A program made the position numbers and the translations under genes. Shown here one piece after another: positions 36,236 to 44,815 of a stretch of 64,000 nucleotides of DNA (its first letter is position 1; each line of letters begins with the position of its first letter). The stretch covers positions 434,001 through 498,000 of the forward strand of contig CAVSUJ010000001.1 in NCBI GenBank assembly GCA_963731205.1. The letters run 5' to 3'. The notes under the pieces were generated by a model that was not told the DNA's origin, searched no databases, and worked only from the letters and a program-made list of their open reading frames with translations. This DNA comes from DATAZK01 sp963731205 (lineage in GTDB: Bacteria > Actinomycetota > Actinomycetes > Frankiales > Frankiaceae).

Positions 36236-37237
36236 TCACCCGAAGGTCGTCGCCCAGCCCGCGGGCAGCTGCCCCTCGCGAACCGCGTCGACGACTGCCT
36301 CGTGGGCCGCTCCCCCGGCCTCCAGGATGGCCGTGACCGCGACCTGGGCACCGGTCGAGGGTCGCGGGTAGGACCCGGGCCGCCGGCCGCGTCGCATCTC
36401 CGATCGGGCCGTCGCGGAAGGAAGGTCGAGGACGACCTCCACCTTGCCCGACGTCACCGTGGTCACGATTTCACCGCTGGCCCCGGCTCCGGCGGAGAAG
36501 ACGGCGTCGGTGACGACGACCGCGTGGCCGCCACCGGAGAGGTCCAGCTCGTCGGCCTTGCGCCACTTGCGTCCGGCGGCCTGCCATCCGAGGGGCTCGG
36601 CCAGCTTGGCGGCGGTCTCGGCAGGGAGTCCGAAGGCGCGCGGTGCGTCGTAGCGATGGCCGAGGTCGCGCCACCGGGCGAGCAGATCGATCGCCTCCCA
36701 GGCATCGAGGATCCAGCCGTCGGCGTCGAGGAGTTCGAGCGTCCCGTCCCCCACCCAGGGAGCGGGCCTCGCGTCGGCCAGGGTCGACCAGTCGCCGAAC
36801 TCGGGCCATTCGACGGTCTCGGTCTCTCCGTCCGGCGCGTGAGCGAGATGCTCCTCGGTCCAGACCACGGCCCCCACCGGCCGCCGGGAGACGCGCAACT
36901 GCACGGCCGAGGTCCGGCGCGCCCAGCATTGGTGGTCACCGGCGACCCACAGCGCCTCAGCGAGCGCCAGATCGGCTCCTGCGTACGAGAGCTGCATCGG
37001 CGGTTCAGCGGTGCGCAGCGTGAGACGCGCATTGCGCTTGTCGAGCACCAGGCCGGCGGTGGGATCGGCCGGGTCACCCGAGATGACGGCAATGCGTTCG
37101 CCCGCCTCGTAGCCGGCCCGAGCTTCATCGTCGGTGAGCAGCGGAGGCGCCCAACCGGGGAATGGCATCCCGTCGTCCTGGGCATAGGCGAGATCACGCG
37201 ACGCGAATGCCGCGAACGGCCCGACCGGCTCTGCCAC
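36236..37237 (-). CDS. Hypothetical protein, unknown function
   Basis: 333 residues from a GTG at 37237; longer starts would overlap the divergent DUF72 gene. The protein is soluble and rich in Trp, Asp and Ala, with WTEEHLAH, WPEFGDWSTL and DGWILDAWEAIDLLARWRDL. No family recognised. The coding signal is good across the whole length. It is divergent from the DUF72 gene with a 34-bp gap, so the two may share a promoter region. No membrane helix or signal peptide is seen. Confidence 0.7.
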   Translation of the reverse strand: MAEPVGPFAAFASRDLAYAQDDGMPFPGWAPPLLTDDEARAGYEAGERIAVISGDPADPTAGLVLDKRNARLTLRTAEPPMQLSYAGADLALAEALWVAGDHQCWARRTSAVQLRVSRRPVGAVVWTEEHLAHAPDGETETVEWPEFGDWSTLADARPAPWVGDGTLELLDADGWILDAWEAIDLLARWRDLGHRYDAPRAFGLPAETAAKLAEPLGWQAAGRKWRKADELDLSGGGHAVVVTDAVFSAGAGASGEIVTTVTSGKVEVVLDLPSATARSEMRRGRRPGSYPRPSTGAQVAVTAILEAGGAAHEAVVDAVREGQLPAGWATTFG

Positions 37238-37271
37238 TGGCCGACGGTAACGCCTGTCACCCTGGGGAGCG

Positions 37272-38139
37272 ATGAAGGAGCTACGGATCGGGACCGCGTC
37301 GTGGACCGACAAGACCCTGCTCGAATCCGGGTGGTACCCCTCTGACGTCACGACCCCGCAGGACCGGTTGGCCTACTACGCCGAACGATTCGGGGTGGTC
37401 GAGGTCGACGCGACGTATTACTCGCTACCCAGCGAACGCAACAGTGCGCTCTGGGCCGACCGCACACCCGAGAAATTCACCTTTGACATCAAGGCGTTTT
37501 CACTCCTGACGCAGCATCCGACGAAGACGACCGCGCTGCCGAAGGCCTTGCGGCCGGATAACGCGAAGGCCCGGGTTTACCTGAAGGACCTTCCGGCCAA
37601 GACCGTCGACGACATCTGGGAGCGCTTCCTCGGCGCACTGGCACCGCTGCACGACGCCGGCAAGCTCGGAGCGATCCTGCTGCAGTTCCCGCAGTGGTTT
37701 CCCGGCGGCAAGACCAACCGGCAATACATCCTCGACTGCGCCGAGCGATGCAAGCCGTACCGGGTGAGCGTGGAGTTTCGCAATCACACCTGGATGGATC
37801 CGGATCGCCAGGAGCAGACCCTCGATTTCCTTCGTGGCTACGGCATTTCCTACGTCTGCGTCGACATGCCGCAGGGCTTCACGTCCTCCATCCCGCCCGT
37901 GGTGGCGGCGACGGCCGACCTTGCAGTGGTCCGCTTCCACGGCCACAACAACGACGGCTGGAACAGCGGCAACATCTACCAGCGCTTCGGCTACCGATAC
38001 TCCGAGAAGGAGCTTCGAGGAGTGGGCACCGAAGATCCGCGACCTGTCGCAGCAGGCGCAGGAGACGCACGTGCTCATGAACAACTGCTACCGCGACTAC
38101 GCGCAGGTGAACGCGGCTCAGTTGGCGGCGCTGATCTGA
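37272..38139 (+). pseudogene. DUF72 (YecE-like TIM-barrel) protein, +1 frameshifted near the end
   Basis: Starts ATG at 37272 with IGTASWTDKTLLESGWYP, the typical DUF72 opening; FDIKAF, LLQFPQWF, VSVEFRNHTW and VRFHGHN follow. At 38014-38015 one extra T after GAG-CT shifts the frame. The conserved end EEWAPKIRDLSQQ ... HVLMNNCYRDYAQVNA continues in another frame to 38139, and removing one base restores ELEEW. The repaired protein has 288 residues, normal for the family. Function of DUF72 is unknown. Confidence 0.85.
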
Positions 38140-38216
38140 GGACAAGACGGCCGGCCGGGCGTGGCCAAAACCTGGAAGTTGCCGTTAAGCGCCCGGATAA
38201 CGACCACATCCTGGAT

Positions 38217-38892
38217 CTAGCCGCCGGTCCGCGCGAGCACTCCGTCGAGGACGGCATCGATGCCGAAGCGGAAACGCTGGTCGACGTCGCCGGCGACGAG
38301 CTTCGCGGCATGGGTGGTGATCAGCGGAAAGTCGCGCGGGGAGAGCTGTTCGAAGTTGGAGGTGACCTTCTCGGCCAGCGCGTCGGGGTCGATACGCCGC
38401 AGCTCCGCCTCGATGGCGGCGTACGTCACCAGGGCGGCGAGGATGTCGGCGGCCCAGGCGGCATCCTGCGGGTCGAGGCCGCCGGCCAGTAGCAGTCCCA
38501 GCATGTTTTCGAGCAGCCGCATCTCCACTTCGGTACCCTGGAGGCTCGACCATGGTGGCGGCGGCGATCCCCGGGTGCTTGACGAGTGCGTCGCGCATGC
38601 GCTTCAGGAGCGAGTGCAGTTGCGCGCGCCAGCGCTTCGGATCAGGTTTCTCGAGCTTGATGGACGCGACGATGCGGTCGAACACGGCCTCCAGCAGGCC
38701 GTCGCGGCCGGCGACGTAGACGTAGAGCGAACCGGCGCCCGTGTCCAGGGCGGCGGCGACCCGGCGCATCGACAACGCCTCCAGGCCCTCTGAGGTGAGG
38801 ATCGCGAGGGACGCATCGACGATCGCCTCGAGGCTCAGCGGCGCCTTGGCGGGGCGATCGCGGGTCGAGCGGGGGCGGCTCGGGGAAGTCAT
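38217..38892 (-). pseudogene. TetR family regulator, +1 frameshifted
   Basis: Begins ATG at 38892. The helix-turn-helix (SMRRVAAALDTGAGSLYVY) and the start of the ligand domain are intact up to TMVEPP. An extra base in the C run at 38536-38538 then shifts the frame. The expected remainder (GTEVEMRLLENMLGLLLAGG to LARTGG) continues to 38217 in another frame; the span is 3n+1 bases. The repaired protein has 224 residues. It is divergent from an MFS exporter with two GAAC-N3-GTTC operators between them. If the break is real the exporter may be derepressed. Confidence 0.85.
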
Positions 38893-38972
38893 CGGAGTGC
38901 TCCTCCTGCTCAGTGACGTGCCCGACGGGCAGCTTGACGCCAGCTCCGGCGTCGCCTTACAGTGTACGTAAC

Positions 38973-38999
38973 GAACGCTGTTCGTCACGAACACTGTTC
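38973..38999. promoter_or_regulatory. Paired GAAC-N3-GTTC operators before the exporter
   Basis: GAACGCTGTTC at 38973-38983 and GAACACTGTTC at 38989-38999 are two near-identical 11-bp palindromes, 16 bp apart, in the divergent gap. A further TTAC-N7-GTAA dyad precedes them at about 38958. The layout fits TetR binding as a pair of dimers. Confidence 0.75.
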
Positions 39000-39034
39000 A
39001 ACAGTCAGCCGTCGAAGCTTCCCGGGAGGGCGCC

Positions 39035-40468
39035 ATGAGCACCGCCACCTCCACCGCCCTCCCCGCCTCGACCGGCACCCAGCCCTACAACAAGCGATGG
39101 ATCGTTGCTGTCGTGGTGCTGGCGGCCAACACCATGGACCTGCTGGACGCGACGATCGTCAACGTCGCCGGTCCCTCCATCCATCGTGATCTCGGCGGGG
39201 GCGCCAGCACCATTCAGTGGCTGAGCGCGGCCTACACGCTGGCCTTCGCCGTCCTGCTCATTGCCGGCGCGCGGCTCGGCGACATCTTCGGCCGGCGGCG
39301 CATGTTTCTGCTCGGATCGGTGGGATTCACGCTCTTCTCCGCTGCCTGCGCCGTGTCGCACGGCATCGGCATGCTCATCGCCTTCCGCGGGCTGCAGGGG
39401 GCCTTTGGCGCGTTGATGATTCCGCAGGGATTCGGCCTGTTGAAGGAGGTCTTCGACGACGAGGAACTGGGCCGCGCCACGCGCCTGTTCGGTCCCACGA
39501 CGGGCCTGGCCATGCTCGGAGCGCCCATCCTGGCCGGCGCCCTCATCGACGCCAACATCTGGAACATCGGCTGGCGGCTCGTCTTCCTCATCAACGTGCC
39601 GATCGGCGTGATCGCGCTGCCGTTCGCGATCCGCTCACTCCCCAGCGGCATCAGCCATCCCAACCTGAAGCTCGACGTCGGCGGCGTGTGGCTCGTCGGC
39701 CTGGCACTGGTGGCGATCATCTATCCGCTCATCCAGGGCCAGACCGATGGCTGGCCGGCCTGGACGTTCGCGATGCTCGCGGCCGGAGCGTTCCTGCTCT
39801 ACAGCTTCGTGCGCTATGAGCGACGGCGTAGCCACGACGCTTTGATCGAGCCTTCGCTGCTCAGCAATCGCACGTACCTGAGCGGCATTGCCGTCATGCT
39901 GTGCCTGTTCGGGGCCTTCGGCGGACTGCTGCTCTGCGTCTCGCTTTACGGCCAGCTCGGCGAGAACTGGTCGCCGATCCATGCCGGCTTGACCCTGACG
40001 CCCATGGTGGTCGGGATGATCGCCGGAATGGTGATCTCCGGCATGCTCGTCGCCCGGCTCGGACGCCACCTGCTCCACATCGGCATCGCGCTCATAGCTG
40101 CAGGTACGGCGACGCTCGCGCTCATGCTGACCGGCGTGCAGAGCGCCTCGACCTGGGACCTCGTGCCCGGCCTGCTGCTCGTCGGAGCGGGGGTCGGTGC
40201 CGTGCTCGGACAGCTCATCCAGTTCATCCTGGCTGCCGTCAACATGAACGAGGTCGGCTCGGCGTCGGGCGTCATGGAGGCGTCGCAGCAGCTGTCCACC
40301 TCGCTCGGCGTGGCGGTGCTCGGCACCATCTTCTTCTCGCTGTTCGCCCATCACCTCGCAGCTGACGCCCTGCGCGTCACCGCGTGGGTCTGCCTGGTGC
40401 CGCTGGCAGCCGCCTTCGCTTTCGCCTTCCGGCTCCCGAAGCACGCGGAGCAAACCGCAGCAGAATAG
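39035..40468 (+). CDS. MFS drug exporter, DHA2 (EmrB/QacA) family
   Basis: 477 residues with about 14 helices. Motif D1 is MDLLDATIVNVAGP and motif A GARLGDIFGRRRMF; the later GSASGVMEASQQLSTSLGVA helix is typical of DHA2 members. ATG start with GGGAGGG upstream. It is a proton-driven multidrug exporter in the cytoplasmic membrane, distinct from the exporter at 30980. Control by the divergent, frameshifted TetR gene is likely. Confidence 0.93.
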   Translation: MSTATSTALPASTGTQPYNKRWIVAVVVLAANTMDLLDATIVNVAGPSIHRDLGGGASTIQWLSAAYTLAFAVLLIAGARLGDIFGRRRMFLLGSVGFTLFSAACAVSHGIGMLIAFRGLQGAFGALMIPQGFGLLKEVFDDEELGRATRLFGPTTGLAMLGAPILAGALIDANIWNIGWRLVFLINVPIGVIALPFAIRSLPSGISHPNLKLDVGGVWLVGLALVAIIYPLIQGQTDGWPAWTFAMLAAGAFLLYSFVRYERRRSHDALIEPSLLSNRTYLSGIAVMLCLFGAFGGLLLCVSLYGQLGENWSPIHAGLTLTPMVVGMIAGMVISGMLVARLGRHLLHIGIALIAAGTATLALMLTGVQSASTWDLVPGLLLVGAGVGAVLGQLIQFILAAVNMNEVGSASGVMEASQQLSTSLGVAVLGTIFFSLFAHHLAADALRVTAWVCLVPLAAAFAFAFRLPKHAEQTAAE

Positions 40469-40516
40469 GCGGTTTGCCTCCGCTCCCCCGGCCCGACTTA
40501 GGAGCAGACTGGACGT

Positions 40517-41431
40517 ATGGACGCGCCTTCGCCGGTTGACGGATTTCCGACCCAACACGTCCGCATCCACGGCGAAGAGGTGGCATACCGCCGGGGCGGT
40601 CAGGGGCCCGTTCTCCTGCTGCTGCACGGGATCGCCGGCAGCTCCGGCACCTGGATCGCGGCGATGCGGCTGTTGCAGCGCGAGTACACCGTGATCGCGC
40701 CGGATTTCCTCGGCCACGGCAAGTCCGCCAAGCCTCTTGGCGACTACTCCCTCGGCAACCATGCGAGCGGCATCCGCGACTTCCTGCACACGTTGGACAT
40801 CGATCGCGTCACCGTCATCGGGCAGTCCTTCGGCGGCGGTGTGGCGATGCAGTTCGCCTACCAGTACCCCGAGCTCTGCGAACGGTTGGTGCTCGTGGAC
40901 GCCGGCGGCCTGGGCCGCGAAGTGAGCCTGCTCCTGCGCCTGATCACCCTGCCCGCCGCCGAGTACGTCATGCCCGTGCTGTTCCCGGAGTTCGTCCGCG
41001 ACTGGGGCGATCCCGTCGTCAAATTCATCGGCGATCGCGGGATTCGCAGCGCGCGTGCCGTCGAGATGTGGCGCGCCTACCGTTCGCTGACCCATCGCGA
41101 TAACCGGCAGGCATTCGTGCGCACGATGCGCGCGGTGATCGACCCGGGCGGCCAGTCGGTGAACGCCATCAGCCGGCTCTACCTGGCGGCGCACATGCCG
41201 ACACTGATCGTCTGGGGTGAGGCCGACCGGATCATCCCCGTCTCCCACGCCTACCAGGCGCACGAAGCGATACCCAACAGCCGCCTGGAGGTCATGCCGG
41301 GCGTGGGGCATTTCCCCCACGCCGAAGAACCCATCAGGTTCGCCGAGATCCTGCGTGATTTTTTGAGCACGACCGAGCCGGGGTCGTTCACTGCCCAGGA
41401 GCGGCGCGAGCTGCTGCGCGAGCGGAGCTGA
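40517..41431 (+). CDS. Alpha/beta hydrolase
   Basis: 304 residues. LLLHGIAGSSGTW is the oxyanion region, GQSFGGGVAMQF the nucleophile elbow (Ser), VWGEADRIIP the Asp region and GVGHFPHAE the catalytic His. The fold is like C-C bond hydrolases and epoxide or lactone hydrolases; the helical cap lies between residues ~140 and 200. It lies 48 bp after the exporter and may be cotranscribed. Substrate unknown. Confidence 0.92.
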   Translation: MDAPSPVDGFPTQHVRIHGEEVAYRRGGQGPVLLLLHGIAGSSGTWIAAMRLLQREYTVIAPDFLGHGKSAKPLGDYSLGNHASGIRDFLHTLDIDRVTVIGQSFGGGVAMQFAYQYPELCERLVLVDAGGLGREVSLLLRLITLPAAEYVMPVLFPEFVRDWGDPVVKFIGDRGIRSARAVEMWRAYRSLTHRDNRQAFVRTMRAVIDPGGQSVNAISRLYLAAHMPTLIVWGEADRIIPVSHAYQAHEAIPNSRLEVMPGVGHFPHAEEPIRFAEILRDFLSTTEPGSFTAQERRELLRERS

Positions 41432-41446
41432 GCTCGAGCCGGGCTG

Positions 41447-42148
41447 CTATTGCGCCGTGAGCAGTTGCTCGAAAAAACCGCCCAGTTGCAGGTCCCGGTC
41501 CACCAGATGAACTTCCAGGATCCAATGGCAGATGTTGCCGGCGCTGTCGAGCCGGCGCATCGGACCCTTGGAACCGGGAGCGATGTAGGACGCGATCTTC
41601 TCGCCGGCGATCCGGTGATGGGGAAATTTGCCGACGAGATGTCCGGCGATGTCGCCGCCGAACTCCCACCCGTGACGCGAGGCTTCGTCGGTCATGAACC
41701 TGTACAACTGCTCGCCGGTGATGTCCGGGCGCGCTGCGAAGTGCTGCTTGCCTGATTCCCACAGCACTTCCAGATCGTCACGCAGCCGGAGTTTGACGGC
41801 GTCCTCCCCGACGACAAACGTGCGACCGAAATCGGCCTCCCACCCTGTGAAGACCGGGCCGAAGTCGCAGAAGACGATGTCGTCGTCAGCGATGATCCGC
41901 TCTCGCGGGTTCTTGCTGTACTGGACAAGCGTGTTGACTCCGGCGCGCACGATGCGCTTGTGCCAATGGCGGCGAACTCCGAACAGCTCGCCGGCAAGGT
42001 CGCGGATCGCGTCGCTCGCCTGCTTCTCGCTGACGCCGGCGGCGATGATTCCCCGTTGCTCGACCTGTTCGAAGAGCAGCTGCGCCTTTGCCTGGGCCTG
42101 GACCAGCCGCCGCGCCCGATCGTCCTCGATCTCAGAACCCACGCCCAT
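41447..42148 (-). CDS. M24 family metallopeptidase-like protein
   Basis: 233 residues of the pita-bread fold without the N-terminal domain of Xaa-Pro aminopeptidases. The five metal ligands can be placed: Asp in FCDFGP, Asp in WEADFGRTF, His in HLVGKFPH, Glu in LEVHLVD and Glu in GGFFEQLL. It may cleave N-terminal residues or act as a creatinase-like hydrolase. Convergent with the alpha/beta hydrolase and divergent from the amidohydrolase at 42267. Stand-alone short members are common in actinobacteria. Confidence 0.88.
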   Translation of the reverse strand: MGVGSEIEDDRARRLVQAQAKAQLLFEQVEQRGIIAAGVSEKQASDAIRDLAGELFGVRRHWHKRIVRAGVNTLVQYSKNPRERIIADDDIVFCDFGPVFTGWEADFGRTFVVGEDAVKLRLRDDLEVLWESGKQHFAARPDITGEQLYRFMTDEASRHGWEFGGDIAGHLVGKFPHHRIAGEKIASYIAPGSKGPMRRLDSAGNICHWILEVHLVDRDLQLGGFFEQLLTAQ

Positions 42149-42266
42149 CCGGTCACGCTAGCAACGGCGGCCTTCCCGACGGGTGGACCGGCTGTCGGCC
42201 GTTCGCCGGGCGGCGGGTATGACTGAGTGCACAGGCCGTGACGAGCGGCTGAGTCCGGAGGCGGCC

Positions 42267-43415
42267 ATGCGCTACGACATCATCGACTGCGACACCCACA
42301 TCACCGAGCCGCGGGATGTGTGGACGTCACGAGTGCCGGCGCGCTACGTCGACCACGTTCCTCACGTCGTGCGTAACGACGCGGGCGTCGATGTCTGGCT
42401 GCTCGACGGGGCGCAGATCTACACCGCCGGAATCACGGCGCTGGCCGGCTGGCCGACCCCGTTTCCGAGCGCCCCGCCGACATATGAGGAGATGCACCCG
42501 GCCGCCTACGACTCCCACGCCCGCTTGAAACTCATGGACGGCAACCGCATCTGGGCGCAGGTGCTCTACCCGAACGTCGCCGGCTTCGGCAGCCAGAAGT
42601 TCCTGCAGATCGGCGATGACGCGCTCAAGCTCATCTGCGTCGAGGTCTACAACGATTTTCTGCGCGACTGGGCCGCGGCCGATCCGCGTCGCCTCATCAC
42701 GATCATGTCGATGCCCTTCTGGGACGTCGACGCCTGCGTCCGCGAGGTCGAGCGCGGCGCGGCGGCCGGCCACCGCGGGGTGCTCTTCACCGGCGAACCG
42801 CAGCGCTTCGGGCTCCCGTACCTCGGCGAGAAGCACTGGGATCCGCTCTGGGCGGCCGCCCAGGATGCGGGCCTGCCCATCCACTTCCACATCGGCAGCG
42901 GCGATGTCGGCAACATCTTCAATGCCGAGCGCGTCGCCGCTCACGGGACGGCGGCCACGTATGCGCTCAGTTCGGTGGACCTCTTCCTGAAGAACGGGTT
43001 GCAGGTGGCGGATCTGCTCCTGAGCGGGGTGCTCCCCCGCTTCCCGAAGCTGAAGTTCGTCTCGGTGGAAAGCGGCATCGGCTGGATTCCTTTCGTGCTC
43101 GAGGCGGTCGACCACAGCTACCGCGAAGGCCGGCCACACCGCACGAGCGAATGGGAGCTCATGCCCTCGGAGTACTTCCGCCGGCAGGTGTACGCGACGC
43201 ACTGGTTCGAGACGGTCCCGCTGCGCCGGCTGCTCGACGATCTGCCGCTGGACAACCTGCTTTTCGAGACCGACTTCCCGCACCCCACGTGCCTCTACGA
43301 CGATGTGGCCGGTCGGGTCGAAGAGGCTTTTCGCGGCATCGAGGGTGACCTGCGACGAAAGCTGCTGTGGGGTAACGGGGCCAAGCTCTACGCGATTGCC
43401 GACCCGCCGGCCTGA
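42267..43415 (+). CDS. Amidohydrolase (ACMSD-like, Amidohydrolase_2)
   Basis: 382 residues from the ATG at 42267 (GGAGG upstream). YDIIDCDTHITEP holds the first metal-binding residues, the central PIHFHIGSGD gives His, and LLFETDFPHPT the final Asp. Members decarboxylate or hydrolyse cyclic or aromatic acids with zinc. It has exactly the same length as the gene at 43667-44815 and a similar HIxEPxDxW opening, so the two are paralogues placed tail to tail around tRNA-Pro. Confidence 0.92.
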   Translation: MRYDIIDCDTHITEPRDVWTSRVPARYVDHVPHVVRNDAGVDVWLLDGAQIYTAGITALAGWPTPFPSAPPTYEEMHPAAYDSHARLKLMDGNRIWAQVLYPNVAGFGSQKFLQIGDDALKLICVEVYNDFLRDWAAADPRRLITIMSMPFWDVDACVREVERGAAAGHRGVLFTGEPQRFGLPYLGEKHWDPLWAAAQDAGLPIHFHIGSGDVGNIFNAERVAAHGTAATYALSSVDLFLKNGLQVADLLLSGVLPRFPKLKFVSVESGIGWIPFVLEAVDHSYREGRPHRTSEWELMPSEYFRRQVYATHWFETVPLRRLLDDLPLDNLLFETDFPHPTCLYDDVAGRVEEAFRGIEGDLRRKLLWGNGAKLYAIADPPA

Positions 43416-43507
43416 AATCAGCCGCGACGCTGGCTGCGCACGTTGCGCCCGAGCAGCCGACAATTTGACGAAACCCTCTGGCGCAGCAGCGGGTGATCAC
43501 CCTCGGT

Positions 43508-43579
43508 CGGGGTGGCAGGACTTGAACCTGCGCCCGCGCGGTCCCAAACCGCGAGCTCTACCTACTGAGCTACACCCCG
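43508..43579 (-). tRNA. tRNA-Pro (anticodon UGG)
   Basis: 72 nt without an encoded CCA. Acceptor CGGGGTG pairs with CACCCCG. The D stem is GCTC/GAGC, the anticodon stem CGCGG/CCGCG with loop TTTGGGA (anticodon TGG), and the T arm GCAGG-TTCAAGT-CCTGC. All stems are perfectly paired. Just upstream of its 5' end ACACCCCGT repeats the 3' acceptor strand and can pair with the mature 5' end. Confidence 0.95.
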
Positions 43580-43666
43580 TTGGATACGGGGTGTCACGGT
43601 CGCTGTCCTGGCAGCGTCGAAGCCATGCCCCCACGCTAGGTGCGAGGGCGGCGGGCGTCGATCGAA

Positions 43667-44815
43667 TTACGCTGGATCGCCCGGGAGCGTGAACGAGTAC
43701 AGCTCGGCGGCGTTGCCCGCGACGATGAGTGCCCGCTCGTCATCAGGCACGCCCTCGAGCACCTCGTCCAGCACCTCGCGCGAACGCGGAAACGTCGACT
43801 CCGTATGGGGATAGTCGCTACCCCACATGAGGGTCTCGACACCGATCTCGTCGCGCAGCCGGATACCCAGCGAGTCTTCCTGGAAGCTGGCGAAGCAATT
43901 GGTGCGAAAGAACTGCGAGGGCAGCGCATCGGGGTCGCTCAGGCGCTTCCATTCCGGACCGCGGATCGGCTTGTCGGTGTAGGTGTTGTCCAGCTGCTGC
44001 AGGAAGAACGGGATCCAGCCGAGCTCGTGCTCGACGGTGCCGATGCGCAGCCCCGGGTGACGCTCGAAGACCCCGGAGAACATGAAGTCTGCGAGCGTGC
44101 GCCGGATCGGATAGTCCTTGTTCACGAAGACCGACGGCGGGACGTCTTTGACGTTGAGCACGAATTCTGCGGCCCGCGAGTCGGCCCGATCGGTGCCGAC
44201 ATGCAGGCTCAGCGGCATCTGCAGTTCTTCGGCGGTCGCCCAGAACTCGTCGAACTCGCGGCTGCGATAAGGCAGCCACGCGGGCGGGGCGACGGTGATG
44301 AGCGCACCGCCGAGGCCGAGGGAATGGCAGCGGCGCAGCTCGGCGGTGGCCTCGGCGACATCGTCGACGTTGACCATCCCGATGCCCTTGAGCCTGCTGG
44401 TGTCGTGGCTGCAGAAGGCGGCGATCCAGTCGTTGTAGACGGCCATCGCAGCCGAGACGACCTCGGTGTTGGGCACGCTGAAAATCACGAGACCCTCGGA
44501 GGGATAGATGACCGAACCCCACACGCCGTCCTGCTCGTTGGCCTTGAGGTAGGCAGCCGGGTCGTAGGCCGCCGGCGTCACCTCTTCGAACGTTGCCGAC
44601 GTGCGCAGCTTGGTCGGGTCCTTCTCGAACCTCATGCCCGTCTGAATCCCGAGGAAGGACATGGTCTTTCGGCCGTCGATGTACCACCAGTCGCCGTCGG
44701 CCTCGCGGACCACGTGTGGCAGCCGGCTGTCGTCAGTCCGCGCGCTCCAGAGGTCGGGCGGCTCGACGATGTGCGAGTCGGACGAGATGAGCCACGTGTC
44801 TTCTGCGGTGGTCAT
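43667..44815 (-). CDS. Amidohydrolase (ACMSD-like, Amidohydrolase_2)
   Basis: 382 residues from the ATG at 44815, which overlaps the upstream stop as ATGA. Motifs: LISSDSHIVEPPDLW, PLSLHVGTD (metal His), GTVEHELGWIPFFLQQ and LMWGSDYPHTEST (final Asp). Members with this GSDYPH pattern act on aromatic, terpenoid or steroid breakdown intermediates as decarboxylases or hydrolases. It is coupled to the D-aminoacylase-like gene. Confidence 0.92.
   Translation of the reverse strand: MTTAEDTWLISSDSHIVEPPDLWSARTDDSRLPHVVREADGDWWYIDGRKTMSFLGIQTGMRFEKDPTKLRTSATFEEVTPAAYDPAAYLKANEQDGVWGSVIYPSEGLVIFSVPNTEVVSAAMAVYNDWIAAFCSHDTSRLKGIGMVNVDDVAEATAELRRCHSLGLGGALITVAPPAWLPYRSREFDEFWATAEELQMPLSLHVGTDRADSRAAEFVLNVKDVPPSVFVNKDYPIRRTLADFMFSGVFERHPGLRIGTVEHELGWIPFFLQQLDNTYTDKPIRGPEWKRLSDPDALPSQFFRTNCFASFQEDSLGIRLRDEIGVETLMWGSDYPHTESTFPRSREVLDEVLEGVPDDERALIVAGNAAELYSFTLPGDPA

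Noticed and set aside
35642..37345. A long plus-strand open frame opposite the CDF gene and the hypothetical gene
   Set aside because: Antisense to a clear CDF exporter and a gene with better codon use; no domain.
39635..41320. A long minus-strand open frame opposite the MFS and hydrolase genes
   Set aside because: Antisense to two well-supported genes; composition typical of a shadow frame.
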